Assembly: GCF_003012735.1 (NCBI RefSeq)
Contig: NZ_PXYI01000005.1
Location: forward strand, 372,001-436,000
Source of the DNA: Allosphingosinicella deserti
Lineage (GTDB): Bacteria > Pseudomonadota > Alphaproteobacteria > Sphingomonadales > Sphingomonadaceae
DNA length: 64,000 bases
Reading direction: 5' to 3'
Below the pieces are notes generated by a model. That model searched no databases, was not told the origin of the DNA, and saw only the letters and a program-made list of their open reading frames with translations. Both the position numbers and the translations under genes were made by a program. Positions 27,531 through 38,741 of this stretch are shown in pieces (within the stretch, counting starts at the first letter, position 1; each line of letters opens with the position of its first letter).

Positions 27531-28613
27531 TCAGAACCAGGCGCGGATCCCGACGAGGAAGCTCCAGCCGCCGCGATCCTCGCCGGCCGCGCGGCGGAGG
27601 CGGGCGGTATCCCCGAATGCCCGCTCATAGGCGACACCGACATAGGGCGCGAACTCGGGCACGATCTGGTAGCGCAGGCGCAGGCCGAGCTCGCCGCTGC
27701 TGAGCCCGGAGCCGAGCCGCAATTCCGGAACGTCCTGGGCCTGTACCTCCACTTCCGCCTGCGGCTGCAGGATCAGGCGCTGGGTGAGCCGCAGATCATA
27801 TTCGGCTTCGGCGCGCGCGCTGACCTCCCCCTGTGTCGAGACGAAGGCTGCAACGTCGACTTCGAACCAATAAGGCGCGAGACCCTGCACGCCGAGCACC
27901 GCATAGGTACGATCCGGTCCGAAGCCGAAATCCTGGCGGACCCCGGCCTGGAGATCGAACCAGGGATCGATCGCGCGGCTCCACAAGGCCTGCACCTCGC
28001 CGCGCTCCAGGCCGCCGCGGCCCCGGCCTTCGCCCTCGCTCTTCAGCCAGAGCTTCTCGAAGTCGCCGCCGTGCCAGGCTTGCGCGTCCCAGGCATAGCC
28101 GTCGCCGCTCTCCTGCGCGCGAACTTCGAACCGATCGATCAGGATCTTGGCCACCGGCATGTCGCCATGCTCGCTGCGCAGGATCTCCCGCGACGGATCC
28201 ATCGCATCCTTGCCCCAGATCTGGTCGGCGGCGTACTCGGGCCCGGTCAGCGCCTCGGCGGGCGGCGTGCCCGGCGCGATCTCCGTGGGTGTCGGGCGGG
28301 CGGACGGTGTGCAATGGCCCATCGCCGCGTGCTCGGGCGGGCAGGACGGATCCGGCGCGGCGGGCATGGTGTGGCCGGCGTGCGGATCGGCGGCGGGCGG
28401 GGCTGTCTTGCTGTGCCCGGCATGCGGATCCGCCGCTTGCGTCGTGGCATGCCCAGCGTGCGGATCGGATTGCGGCGCCTGGGGCGGCGTGGCCGACATG
28501 ACGTGCCCTGCATGCGGATCGCTCTGTGCCGTTGCCGCCAGATGCCCCTGGTGCTGCGCGAGAGCGGGCGTGGCGGCGGAGCCGGCGAGGAGAAGAAGCA
28601 GCAGCTGTTTCAT
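27531..28613 (-). CDS. copB: Copper resistance outer-membrane protein CopB
   Basis: CopB is an outer-membrane barrel that works with the CopA oxidase in periplasmic copper detoxification. This copy is 360 residues. A signal peptide (1-19) is followed by a His-rich region with four DPHAGH repeats (about 30-80) that likely binds copper. The CopB barrel begins near YAADQIWGKDAMD and contains AWHGGDFEKLWLKSEGE; the chain ends in a final aromatic (IRAWF). The ATG at 28613 overlaps the copA oxidase stop by 4 bases, so the genes are translationally coupled. Confidence 0.93.
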   Translation of the reverse strand: MKQLLLLLLAGSAATPALAQHQGHLAATAQSDPHAGHVMSATPPQAPQSDPHAGHATTQAADPHAGHSKTAPPAADPHAGHTMPAAPDPSCPPEHAAMGHCTPSARPTPTEIAPGTPPAEALTGPEYAADQIWGKDAMDPSREILRSEHGDMPVAKILIDRFEVRAQESGDGYAWDAQAWHGGDFEKLWLKSEGEGRGRGGLERGEVQALWSRAIDPWFDLQAGVRQDFGFGPDRTYAVLGVQGLAPYWFEVDVAAFVSTQGEVSARAEAEYDLRLTQRLILQPQAEVEVQAQDVPELRLGSGLSSGELGLRLRYQIVPEFAPYVGVAYERAFGDTARLRRAAGEDRGGWSFLVGIRAWF

Positions 28614-30382
28614 GCCGCGTCTCCGTCGAGCGGCCGGACCTTCACCACGCGCATCATCCCGGCATGCATGTGGTAGAGAAGGTGGCAGTGGAATGCCCAG
28701 TCGCCCGGCGCATCGGCGGTGAGATCGAGGTCGACGAAGCCGCCGGGCAGCACGCGCACCGTGTGCTTGAGCGGCTGGAGGTCGCCATGGCCGTTGACGA
28801 TCTCGAAGAAATGGCCGTGCAGGTGCATCGGGTGGGTCATCATCGTGTCGTTGATCAGCCGCAGCCGCACCCGCTCGTTGCGGGCGAACCTGTAGGGTTC
28901 CGGATTCTCGCTCAGTTGCGCGCCGTCCATCGACCACATGAAGCGCTCCATGTTGCCGGTGAGGTGGATGTCGATCCGGCGGGTCGGCACGCGCCGGTCG
29001 GCGCGCGGCGCCAGCGCGACGAGGTCGCGGTAGCTGAGCACCTTGTGCCCGACATCGTCGAGCCCGATCCCCGGATCGCCGGTGCGGTCGGCGGGCATCG
29101 GCGCGATCATGTCGACGCCGACGCCGACCGGGAAGCCGACCTTGGACTCGTCGCGCATGTCCATTGCGCCATGGTCCATCGCGGGCGTAACCGGCGCGGC
29201 AGGGGAGGTGGGGCCGTGGTTCATGCCGGGCATCGCAGCGTGGTCCATCCCGCCCCCGCCGCCATGGTCCATGCCCATGTCGCGCATGCCGAGCGTCGGC
29301 CGTGCGCGCAGCGGCGGCCGCGGGGCGCGCAAGCCCTGGCGCGGCGCAAGGGTTGCGACCGCCATGCCGGAGCGGTCGATCGTCTCGGCGACCAGCGCGT
29401 ATGCGCGGTCTTCCGGAGTGACGATGACGTCATAGGTCTCGGCATTGCCGATCTGGAATTCGTCGACGCTCACCGGCCGGACCGGAATTCCGTCGGTCGC
29501 GACCACCGTCATGCGAAGGCCGGGGATGCGCAGGTTGAAGATCGTCTGGGTCGCGGCGTTGATGATCCGCAGCCGCACCCGCTCGCCGACCCGGAAGAGA
29601 CCGGTCCAGTTCTCGGCCGGGCTGTGGCCGTTGACCAGGAATCGATAGGCCGCTTCGGTGACGTCGGAGATGTCGGTCGGGTCCATCCGCATCCGCGCGA
29701 ACATGTCGCGTTCTTCCGCGGTCATCGGATCGGGCTTGCCGCGCAGCCGATCGGCGAGCGTGCGCTTCTGGCGGTTGAAGAAGCCGCCTTCCTGCTTCAT
29801 CCGCTCGAACACCCGGTGCGGGTGGAGGAAGGTCCAGTCGCTGAGCACGATGACATGCTCGCGGTCGGACGCGATCGGATCGGGACCGGCCGGATCGATG
29901 ATCAGCGGCCCGTAATGGCCGATCTGCTCCTGCAGGCCCGAATGGCTGTGATACCAATAGGTACCGGCCTGACGCAGCGGGAATTCGTAGGTGAAGGTCG
30001 ATCGGGCCTTGATGCCGGGGAAACTCACCCCCGGCACGCCGTCCATCTGGAACGGCACGATCAGGCCGTGCCAGTGGATCGACGTGTCTTCATCGAGCCG
30101 GTTGTCGACCGCGATCCGCACCGTCTCGCCTTCGCGGAGGCGGACGAGCGGCGCCGGGATGGTGCCGTTCAACGCCACCGCATGGCCGATCCTGCCGTCC
30201 ACGGCGAATTCCCGCTCGGCGACGGTCAGGCGGATGTCGGTGCCGGAGAGCGTGCCGCTGCCCTTGGCAACGAGGCCATGGCTCACCGTCTTCGCCCAGG
30301 CGGGAAAGAGCGGGCTCATCCCGAGGCCGCCGAGCGCGGCGCCCCGCAGCAGGCCGCGCCGCGATAGATTGAGGTCGTTCAT
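28610..30382 (-). CDS. copA: Copper resistance multicopper oxidase CopA (PcoA type)
   Basis: This 590-residue periplasmic multicopper oxidase oxidises Cu(I) to the less toxic Cu(II). It has a Tat signal (LSRRGLLRGAALGG) and three cupredoxin domains. Copper motifs are visible: IHWHG near 95, YWYHSHSGLQEQIGHYG near 135, MTHPMHLHGHFFEI near 535, and WAFHCHLLYHMHAGMM near 565-580 with the type-1 Cys. The central Met/His-rich insert (GMRDMGMDHG, MPGMNHG) is typical of PcoA. The ATG at 30382 is preferred because the twin-arginine signal follows it directly; a GTG at 30406 is possible. It overlaps copB. Confidence 0.95.
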   Translation of the reverse strand: MNDLNLSRRGLLRGAALGGLGMSPLFPAWAKTVSHGLVAKGSGTLSGTDIRLTVAEREFAVDGRIGHAVALNGTIPAPLVRLREGETVRIAVDNRLDEDTSIHWHGLIVPFQMDGVPGVSFPGIKARSTFTYEFPLRQAGTYWYHSHSGLQEQIGHYGPLIIDPAGPDPIASDREHVIVLSDWTFLHPHRVFERMKQEGGFFNRQKRTLADRLRGKPDPMTAEERDMFARMRMDPTDISDVTEAAYRFLVNGHSPAENWTGLFRVGERVRLRIINAATQTIFNLRIPGLRMTVVATDGIPVRPVSVDEFQIGNAETYDVIVTPEDRAYALVAETIDRSGMAVATLAPRQGLRAPRPPLRARPTLGMRDMGMDHGGGGGMDHAAMPGMNHGPTSPAAPVTPAMDHGAMDMRDESKVGFPVGVGVDMIAPMPADRTGDPGIGLDDVGHKVLSYRDLVALAPRADRRVPTRRIDIHLTGNMERFMWSMDGAQLSENPEPYRFARNERVRLRLINDTMMTHPMHLHGHFFEIVNGHGDLQPLKHTVRVLPGGFVDLDLTADAPGDWAFHCHLLYHMHAGMMRVVKVRPLDGDAA

Positions 30383-30457
30383 CGTCACTCTCGATTGCGT
30401 CCGCACAAGCGCAAGAAGGCGGAGGCGGCGCGCCTTGGCGGCCGCCTCCGCCAGCGG

Positions 30458-30784
30458 TCAGCCGTTGGGCTGAGCTTGGGGCTGGGCGTGATGCTGGCCC
30501 ATGTCGTGGCCCGCATGCGGGTTGGCACCCGTGGCGGCTGCCGGGGCGGCGCCGTGCTTCATGCCGTGCTCGGCGCACATCTTCTCGCACTCGGCCTTGG
30601 TCTTGCCCGCCTTCGTGCAGGCGTCGTAATGGGCCTTGTGATCCGCGCCTGCGCCCGCCTTGTGGGAGGCGTGGTCGCCGCCGTGCTGGGCATGGTGTGC
30701 GTGCGAGTCGACGGGGGCGGCCTGCGCATGCGCAGCGGCAGGGATTGCGATCGCAAGCGCGACCGCGGCAAACAACGTCTTCAT
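30458..30784 (-). CDS. Small periplasmic His-rich metal-binding protein
   Basis: This 108-residue protein has a clear signal peptide (MKTLFAAVALAIAIPAAAHA). The mature protein is crowded with histidine (HAHHAQHGGDHASHKAG, then NPHAGHDMGQHHAQ) and has cysteines in ACTKAGKTKAECEKMCAEHG. It probably sequesters copper in the periplasm. AGGAG lies 7 bases before the ATG at 30784. It sits between the oxidase and the unknown leader protein in the copper operon and shares the DPHAGH/NPHAGH motif with CopB. No named family is assigned. Confidence 0.75.
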   Translation of the reverse strand: MKTLFAAVALAIAIPAAAHAQAAPVDSHAHHAQHGGDHASHKAGAGADHKAHYDACTKAGKTKAECEKMCAEHGMKHGAAPAAATGANPHAGHDMGQHHAQPQAQPNG

Positions 30785-30819
30785 GATGTCACTCCTGATT
30801 GGATCTTGAAAAAGGATCG

Positions 30820-31245
30820 TCAGGAGGCTCGGGGCGGGGGCGTCGCCGCTTCGGGATCGAGGCCGTGCGGCTCGGAAAGCAGCGGCAGCGGATCGTGCGG
30901 TGCCGGCAGCGGCGCCCGCATCGTCAGCAGCGCGCTGCCGGACGGCAGGGCAGCGCAGGCGAGCGCGCAATCGGGGGAGCGGGCCGGCGATTTCTCGTCC
31001 TGCTCTTGCGGCGCGCAGTGATTGGCCATGGCGGATGGGTGCGTCGCCGCGGCCTGATGATGGCCGTTGGCGGCGGTCGCCGCCGACGCCTCGGTCATCG
31101 CGGCCATCGCCGGGGCGTGGACGATCATCGACAGCGGCGACAACAGCACCGCAAGCAGGGCAAGAAGGCGCAGGATGCGCGGCATCACCGGCACATAGGC
31201 GCGCAGGGGGCGGCGAACAATCATCCCGCGCAAAGTTCGCATCAT
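30820..31245 (-). CDS. Copper-cluster protein with leader peptide and His/Cys residues
   Basis: This 141-residue protein begins at the ATG at 31245, which overlaps the stop of the CueR-like gene by 4 bases (ATGA), so translation is coupled. A hydrophobic segment (PRILRLLALLAVLLSPLSMI, about 22-41) acts as a membrane anchor or signal. The rest has scattered His and Cys residues (NGHHQAAATHP, ANHCAPQE, SPDCALACAALPSG). This composition resembles DUF2946-type metal-locus proteins, but I cannot assign the family. A role in copper handling rests on its place in the operon. Confidence 0.6.
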   Translation of the reverse strand: MMRTLRGMIVRRPLRAYVPVMPRILRLLALLAVLLSPLSMIVHAPAMAAMTEASAATAANGHHQAAATHPSAMANHCAPQEQDEKSPARSPDCALACAALPSGSALLTMRAPLPAPHDPLPLLSEPHGLDPEAATPPPRAS

Positions 31246-31637
31246 GGCGTCTCTCCGGCGAGGCCGCCGAGGATCGGGCAATCCGGCCGGTCGTCGCCGT
31301 GGCAGGTGGCGGCGAGATGCTCGAGCGAGCGGCGCATCGCCTCCAGCGCCTCCGCCTTGCGCTTGAGCTCGGCGGCGCGGCCGAGCGCCAGCGCCTTGAC
31401 TTCGGCGCTGGCGCGGCCGCGATCGTGCCACAAAGCGATCAGCTTGCCGATCTCCTCGATCGGGAAGCCGAGATCGCGGGCGTTGCGGATGAAGCGGAGC
31501 GTGTTGACGTCGCGCGCGTCATAGTCGCGATAGCCCGAATCCCGCCGTGCCGCCGGCGGCACCAGCCCGATCTTCTCATAATGGCGGATCATCCGCTGGC
31601 TGACGCCGCTCGCGGCCGAGGCTTCACCGATCTTCAT
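31242..31637 (-). CDS. CueR-like MerR-family Cu(I) regulator
   Basis: This 131-residue MerR-family activator has a winged-helix domain (MKIGEASAASGVSQRMIRHY), a DxGYRxY signature (SGYRDYDARDV), a long dimer helix, and the metal loop CHGDDRPDCPI near residues 112-122. Its two cysteines are the Cu(I)/Ag(I) ligands of CueR-type proteins. It lies 10 bases after the Cu-ATPase gene and inside the same operon. It probably binds the dyad upstream of the ATPase gene and so regulates its own operon. Confidence 0.9.
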   Translation of the reverse strand: MKIGEASAASGVSQRMIRHYEKIGLVPPAARRDSGYRDYDARDVNTLRFIRNARDLGFPIEEIGKLIALWHDRGRASAEVKALALGRAAELKRKAEALEAMRRSLEHLAATCHGDDRPDCPILGGLAGETP

Positions 31638-31647
31638 CGCGTCTTCC

Positions 31648-34110
<2,463 letters not shown>

Positions 34111-34117
34111 GTCGGGG

Positions 34118-34148
34118 GAGATGGGGTCTGACACAATGTCAGGGTCAA
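34118..34148 (-). promoter_or_regulatory. MerR/CueR-type promoter of the copper operon
   Basis: On the minus strand, TTGACC (-35, 34143-34148) is followed by a perfect dyad CTGACA-TTG-TGTCAG (34128-34142). After a 19-base spacer the poor -10 CATCTC lies at 34118-34123. An overlong spacer filled by a dyad is the hallmark of MerR-family activation. The CueR-like protein encoded in the same operon is the obvious regulator. Transcription would start near 34111. Confidence 0.72.
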
Positions 34149-34250
34149 GAGGCCCAATGAAGAAAAGGACCGGCGCGGGCGCCACGGCTGGCGCGCCGGA
34201 CCTTCCACACCGGCTGCTCGTTCCCGTTCCGAACCCGTCAGGAGCCTCGA

Positions 34251-34400
34251 ATGACCACCGACAAACCCCTCGGCCGCAAGATGGCCAAAGCCGCCGCGAT
34301 CGGCGCCGTGATCGCCCTTCCCGTGCCCTTCGTCGGTCCGGTGATCGGCGCCGCCGCCGGCGCCGGCTACGCCTGGTGGAAGGCCAACAAGAAGAGCTGA
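34251..34400 (+). CDS. 49-residue membrane protein, unknown
   Basis: The ATG at 34251 follows AGGAG at 6 bases and gives 49 residues: a basic start ([13 protein letters not shown]), one hydrophobic helix ([20 protein letters not shown]) and a basic WWKANKKS tail. It is divergent from the copper ATPase and lies 100 bases past the MerR-type dyad. The gene has gene-like codon bias and a good ribosome site. The family is not recognised. It could be a small copper-linked membrane protein or an unrelated glycine-rich peptide. The 90 bases after it, before the kinase stop, hold no gene. Confidence 0.6.
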   Translation: MTTDKPLGRKMAKAAAIGAVIALPVPFVGPVIGAAAGAGYAWWKANKKS

Positions 34401-34490
34401 CGCGCGCATTGCGAGCGCCGAAGCCAGTGCGCGTGGAGACGAGCGGCCGGTTCGTCCGCACCTTCGGTCATGATGCGAATCCCGGACCGG

Positions 34491-37400
34491 TCACGCCTTG
34501 GCGCGGCTCTCCGCGATCGCGGCGGCGAGATCGGCCTGGCGGAACGGCTTGGTCAACCGCGGCACATCCGGGGCGATACCCTCCGCCTCGGCATAGCCGG
34601 AGATGATCAGCACCGGCAGGTCGGGGCGCAGCGCCCGGGCTTCGCGAACGAGGACGGTGCCGGTCATCCCCGGCATCAGATGGTCGCTGACCAGCAGGTC
34701 GACGTCCGCGCCGGCGCGAAGCCGTGCCAGCGCCGCTTCGGCCGAGCCGGCCTCGATCACCGCGAAGCCGAGATCGGCGAGCATGTCGGCGGTGGTCGCC
34801 CGCACGGCCTCCTCGTCGTCGACGAGCAGGACGGTTCCGGAGGCACTCGGCATGGCGGCCGGCGTCGCCTCGCCGAGGGGCGCCTCGGCCTCGGCCGCGC
34901 TTGCCGGCAGCCAGATGCCGATCCGGGTGCCCTCGCCGGGCGCGCTGTCGATGGTGAGCGCGCCGCCGAGCTGGGAGGCGAGGCCGTGGACCATCGACAG
35001 GCCGAGGCCGGTACCCTGGCCGACGCCCTTGGTGGAGAAAAAGGGCTCGATCGCCCGCCGTGCGGTCTCCGCGTCCATGCCGGTGCCGGTGTCGGCGACG
35101 CAGAGGTGGAGATAGGTGCCAGGCGCAAGCGCGCTGCGATGGCCGGCGCCGACCGGCTCCGCCTCCACGAACAGGCTGAGCGTGCCGCCGTCGGGCATTG
35201 CGTCGCGCGCGTTGACGCTGAGATTGAGCAAGGCCATTTCGAGCTGGTTCGGATCGGCCAGCGCCGGCGGCAGATCGTCGGCGAAACCGATGTCGAGCCG
35301 GATGCGCGGGCCAATCGTGCTCGCGATCAGATCGCGCATCCCGTCGATCAGGGCGCCGACGTCGATCGAGCGCGGCTGCAGCGGCTGCCGGCGGGCGAAG
35401 GCGAGCAGGCGCTGGACCAGGGTCTTGGCGCGATCCGCCGATTGCAGCGCACCGCCGATCAGCCGTGCCTCGCGGTCGGTGCCGATGCCGCGGCGCTGGA
35501 GCAGGTCGAGGCTGCCGATGATCGGGGTCAGCAGATTGTTGAAATCATGGGCGACGCCGCCGGTGAGCTGGCCCATCGCCTCCAGCTTCTGCGACTGGCG
35601 GAGGGCTTCGTGGACCTGGGCGAGCTCGGCTTGCCGCGCTTTCTCGGCAGTGACGTCGCGGCCGACGCAGTGGATCTTGCCGCCGTCGATGGCGCCGGTC
35701 CAGGCGATCCAATGCCAGCCGCCGCCAGCGCCGCGCAGCCGGGTCTCGACGTCGGCGACGGTGCCGGACAGAGCGGCGGCGGCGGCGGTGCGCGCCGGCG
35801 CGACGTCGTCGGGGTGGAGGAAGGCGGCGAAATCCTGGCCGAGCAGGTCCTCGGCACGGTAGCCGAGCCGCCGCACCGCGGGATTGACCGCCTCGATCCG
35901 CGCGTCGGCGCCGATCACCAGGAAGATGTCGCGGCTCAGCCGCCACATCCGATCGCGCTCCATCGTCCGCGCGGCGACCTCCGCCTCGAGGGTAGCGTTG
36001 AGGCGGTGCAGGGCGGCTTCGGCGCGGGCCTTCTCGACACTCGCCCAGGTCCGCTCGGCGACCGACCCGGCGAGCAGCGCCTCCTCGTCCCGCCAGCGCC
36101 GCGGCTCGGCGGCGTGGAGGTAGAGGATGGCAGTGAAGCGGCCGGCCTTGATCAGCGGCACGACGAGCAATGCGCGAGTCCCGATCGAGGCATAGCCGTC
36201 GGCATAGGGGGCGGACAGCGGATCGCCGGCGATGTCGTCGAGGCGCAGGGTCTGGCCGGCGCGGAGGCGGGCGATGATGGCGGGGCCGAACACGTCGAGG
36301 TCGCGGCTTTCCCCGGCGAGGCTCGCCATCGTGCCGTCGGTCCAGTCGCGCTCGACCACAACCCGCTGTCCCGCCGCATCGATCTCGCCATAGCCGACCC
36401 GCGGCACACCGAGCGCGCGGCCCAGCGCCTCGGCGGCGGCGGCCTTGATCGCGTCGGCGCCGGCGAGCCCGCGCAGCCGGTCGCCGAGCGCGAGCAGGAA
36501 GGACTGGCGTTCGGCATGGGCGCGCACTTCGGCTTCGGCCTGGGCGCGCTCGACCGCCGACCAGGTGCGCTCGGCGACCTCCTCGCACAGCCGGAGATCG
36601 TCGTCGCTCCACCGCCTCGGGCGGCGATCGTGAAGGTAGAGCACCGCGACCAGGCGCTCCTGCTTGATCAGCGACACGGTCAAAGCGGCGCGGATCTCGA
36701 GCGCGGCAAAGGCGGCGGCCGCGACCGGATCGTCGGCGCGGGCATCGCTCTCGGCATCGTCGACCCGCAGCGAGTCGCCCCGGCGGATCGCGCCGAACAC
36801 CGCCTCGCCGAAGGCGGCGAGATCGTGGGTGCCATTGTGGTGCGGCACCGATCCGTCGGTCCAATTGTGCGCGGTGGTGAAGTATCGCTCGCTGTCGTCG
36901 ACGGTGCCGTAGCCGACCCGGCTGACGCGGAAATGGGTGCCGAGCGCCTCCTGGGCGGCCGCTATGATCGCAATCGGATCGGCGAGGGCACGCAGCCGCG
37001 CCTCGAGCTCGATCAGGAAGCTCTGGCGTTCGCGCGCCCGCATCGTCTCGGTGGTCTCGACGCAGACGCACAGCACGCCGCCGATCGCTCCGGCCTCGTC
37101 GCGGATCGGGCTGTAGGAGAAGGTGAACCAGGTCTGCTCGAGCCCGCCCGCGCGGTGGAGCGCGACCGGCAGGTCGGCGAACAGGCTCGATCGCCCCGCA
37201 TAGGCATCGGCGATGATCGGTGCGATCGTCTCCCGCACCTCCGGCCAGACATCGAGGAAGTCGGCGCCCATCGCCGCGGGATGGTGTGCGCCGAGGATCG
37301 GCACATAGCCGCCATTGTAGATCAGCCGCCGCTCCGGCCCCCACAATATGAACATCGGGAAGCGCGACGCGGAGATCAGGTCGACGGCGTTGCGCAACGT

Positions 37401-37496
37401 CGACGGCCAGGCGTCGCGCGGGCCAAGCGGGGTCGCCGACCAGGTGCGGTCCTCCGCGCGCGCAGCCGAGACGTCTTTTGCTCCCCCCTGCTGCAT
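34491..37496 (-). CDS. Hybrid sensor histidine kinase: PAS-GAF-GAF-PAS-HisKA-HATPase-REC
   Basis: This 1001-residue cytoplasmic kinase has a PAS domain (about 20-140), two GAF domains (about 160-310 and 325-480), a second PAS domain (about 505-625), a HisKA domain with phospho-acceptor H650 in VAHDFNNLL, an ATPase domain (about 700-860, GTGLGLSMVHGL), and a receiver with D938 (SDHLMPGM). The two GAF regions align well (ERQSFLIELEARLRALAD against ERQSFLLALGDRLRGLAG), indicating tandem duplication. The ATG at 37496 follows AGGGAG at 9 bases. No partner regulator is adjacent, so a phosphorelay protein elsewhere is expected. The input signal is unknown. Confidence 0.9.
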   Translation of the reverse strand: MQQGGAKDVSAARAEDRTWSATPLGPRDAWPSTLRNAVDLISASRFPMFILWGPERRLIYNGGYVPILGAHHPAAMGADFLDVWPEVRETIAPIIADAYAGRSSLFADLPVALHRAGGLEQTWFTFSYSPIRDEAGAIGGVLCVCVETTETMRARERQSFLIELEARLRALADPIAIIAAAQEALGTHFRVSRVGYGTVDDSERYFTTAHNWTDGSVPHHNGTHDLAAFGEAVFGAIRRGDSLRVDDAESDARADDPVAAAAFAALEIRAALTVSLIKQERLVAVLYLHDRRPRRWSDDDLRLCEEVAERTWSAVERAQAEAEVRAHAERQSFLLALGDRLRGLAGADAIKAAAAEALGRALGVPRVGYGEIDAAGQRVVVERDWTDGTMASLAGESRDLDVFGPAIIARLRAGQTLRLDDIAGDPLSAPYADGYASIGTRALLVVPLIKAGRFTAILYLHAAEPRRWRDEEALLAGSVAERTWASVEKARAEAALHRLNATLEAEVAARTMERDRMWRLSRDIFLVIGADARIEAVNPAVRRLGYRAEDLLGQDFAAFLHPDDVAPARTAAAAALSGTVADVETRLRGAGGGWHWIAWTGAIDGGKIHCVGRDVTAEKARQAELAQVHEALRQSQKLEAMGQLTGGVAHDFNNLLTPIIGSLDLLQRRGIGTDREARLIGGALQSADRAKTLVQRLLAFARRQPLQPRSIDVGALIDGMRDLIASTIGPRIRLDIGFADDLPPALADPNQLEMALLNLSVNARDAMPDGGTLSLFVEAEPVGAGHRSALAPGTYLHLCVADTGTGMDAETARRAIEPFFSTKGVGQGTGLGLSMVHGLASQLGGALTIDSAPGEGTRIGIWLPASAAEAEAPLGEATPAAMPSASGTVLLVDDEEAVRATTADMLADLGFAVIEAGSAEAALARLRAGADVDLLVSDHLMPGMTGTVLVREARALRPDLPVLIISGYAEAEGIAPDVPRLTKPFRQADLAAAIAESRAKA

Positions 37497-37831
37497 CGAC
37501 GCGACTCCCTGAACACCCGCCGGCCCCGCGGAACCCCCGCGATGCCAGAGACTTAGCAGGGCGGCAAGCGGCAGAGCGACGCGGAGCACCGGCGAGGCGT
37601 TCATCGTGCAGGCCGGGGAGCTGCGCACGCGGGTGCGATGCGCGGCGGGAGGGGGAGTGGGCGACGATGTAGCACCCTGAGGCACCGCGGGCGGAGCCGG
37701 CCGGTAAGCTGACCTGAGGCAGCGCACGGACTGCGTCGCCACGTCCCGGTGAAGCCTCGGCCGGTCGCAGAACGGGAACGGCCACCGCGTGCGTCCGTTA
37801 CCGCTGCAACCTGCTAATGGCTTGAGAAGAC

Positions 37832-38062
37832 ATGATGATCCTCCTTGCACTGGCGCTTGCGAGCGCCCCCGCCGACACCGCGCCGAAGGTCGCCGCCGAA
37901 CCCGCCAAAGCGGAGCGCGCCGTCCGCCTCGCACAGGAGGATCGCGCGTCCCGCCGCACGCCGAAGGCCAGCCGCCTCGATGCGCTGGAGCGCACCGTCG
38001 ACGCGCTGGAGCCGGAAGTTCCGATCGCCGTGGAGATGGAGGCCGGCCCGACCGGGCTGTGA
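37832..38062 (+). CDS. Small exported protein, unknown
   Basis: This 76-residue protein has a short signal peptide (MMILLALALASAPADT), then a charged helix (PAKAERAVRLAQEDRASRRT) and an acidic end. Third positions are nearly all G/C, as in true genes here, but the ribosome site (GAGAAG) is modest. It may be a small periplasmic protein. The 335 bases before it (37497-37831), divergent from the kinase, contain no gene that I can support and are presumably promoters. The next 230 bases are also empty. Confidence 0.5.
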   Translation: MMILLALALASAPADTAPKVAAEPAKAERAVRLAQEDRASRRTPKASRLDALERTVDALEPEVPIAVEMEAGPTGL

Positions 38063-38291
38063 TGCGCCTGGCGGGCCTGCCCGTCCGCTGCGTGTCCCTG
38101 ACGCTGACAATCTCCCGGCAACGCGCGAAAACCGGTCTCGCCCCTCTCCAACCTTTCTCCCGCACGGAGGCGAGCCTCTGAGGTGCGCCCGCGTCCGGGA
38201 TTCGCGCCTGCGCAGACTTGGGCAAGGTCTCGCCGCCCTGTCGTGGAGCCCGGAAGGAACGCCCGGCAAGGGCAAGCGTTCTGAACCCGTA

Positions 38292-38741
38292 ATGAGAAGG
38301 GCCCTAGCTCTCGCTGCCGCGGCTGCCTTGTCGGCTGCAGGCTGCGACTCCATCCCCAAGGATCCGGACGGCACGCTCGACCGAGTCCGCGCCGAGCGGG
38401 TGTTCCGGGTCGGGGTGATCGCGCCGCATGCGGGCGCGCATGCAGCCGCCAGCCGCGCCTTTCTCGCTCGCGTGTCGGCGGCGGCCGCGGCGCAGCCGCG
38501 GATCGAAACCGGGGCGGCCGAGCCATTGCTCAAGCGGCTGGAGGAAGGCGAGCTCGATCTCGTCATCGGGGCGATGCACGAGAAGAGCCCGTGGGCGACG
38601 ATGGTCAGTCTGCTGCCGCCGCTCGCCGAGGAGACCACGCCGCACGGCAAGATCCGGCTGCTGCCGATCGCCCGCAATGGCGAGAATGACTGGATCACCC
38701 TGCTCCATGGCCAGGCCAAGGTCGCGGGAGTGCCCGAATGA
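38292..38741 (+). CDS. Lipoprotein resembling a periplasmic solute-binding domain
   Basis: This 149-residue lipoprotein has the lipobox SAAGC (Cys 18). The body resembles one lobe of a bacterial extracellular solute-binding protein: RVFRVGVIAPHAGAHAAASR, then LLKRLEEGELDLVIGAMHEK, which matches the typical xGxxDLxxG strand. It is about half the family's usual length. Its stop overlaps the start of the CDF transporter gene (ATGA), so the two are coupled. It may deliver or sense the metal that the transporter moves; this is inference from gene order. Confidence 0.65.
   Translation: MRRALALAAAAALSAAGCDSIPKDPDGTLDRVRAERVFRVGVIAPHAGAHAAASRAFLARVSAAAAAQPRIETGAAEPLLKRLEEGELDLVIGAMHEKSPWATMVSLLPPLAEETTPHGKIRLLPIARNGENDWITLLHGQAKVAGVPE

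Noticed and set aside
28526-30367. A 613-codon plus-strand open frame
   Set aside because: It lies opposite the CopA/CopB coding strand and has arginine/histidine/aspartate-rich composition typical of antisense frames.
34470-37556. A 1028-codon open frame on the plus strand
   Set aside because: It is antisense to the domain-rich kinase gene and exists because high G/C removes stops. It has no family motif or ribosome site.
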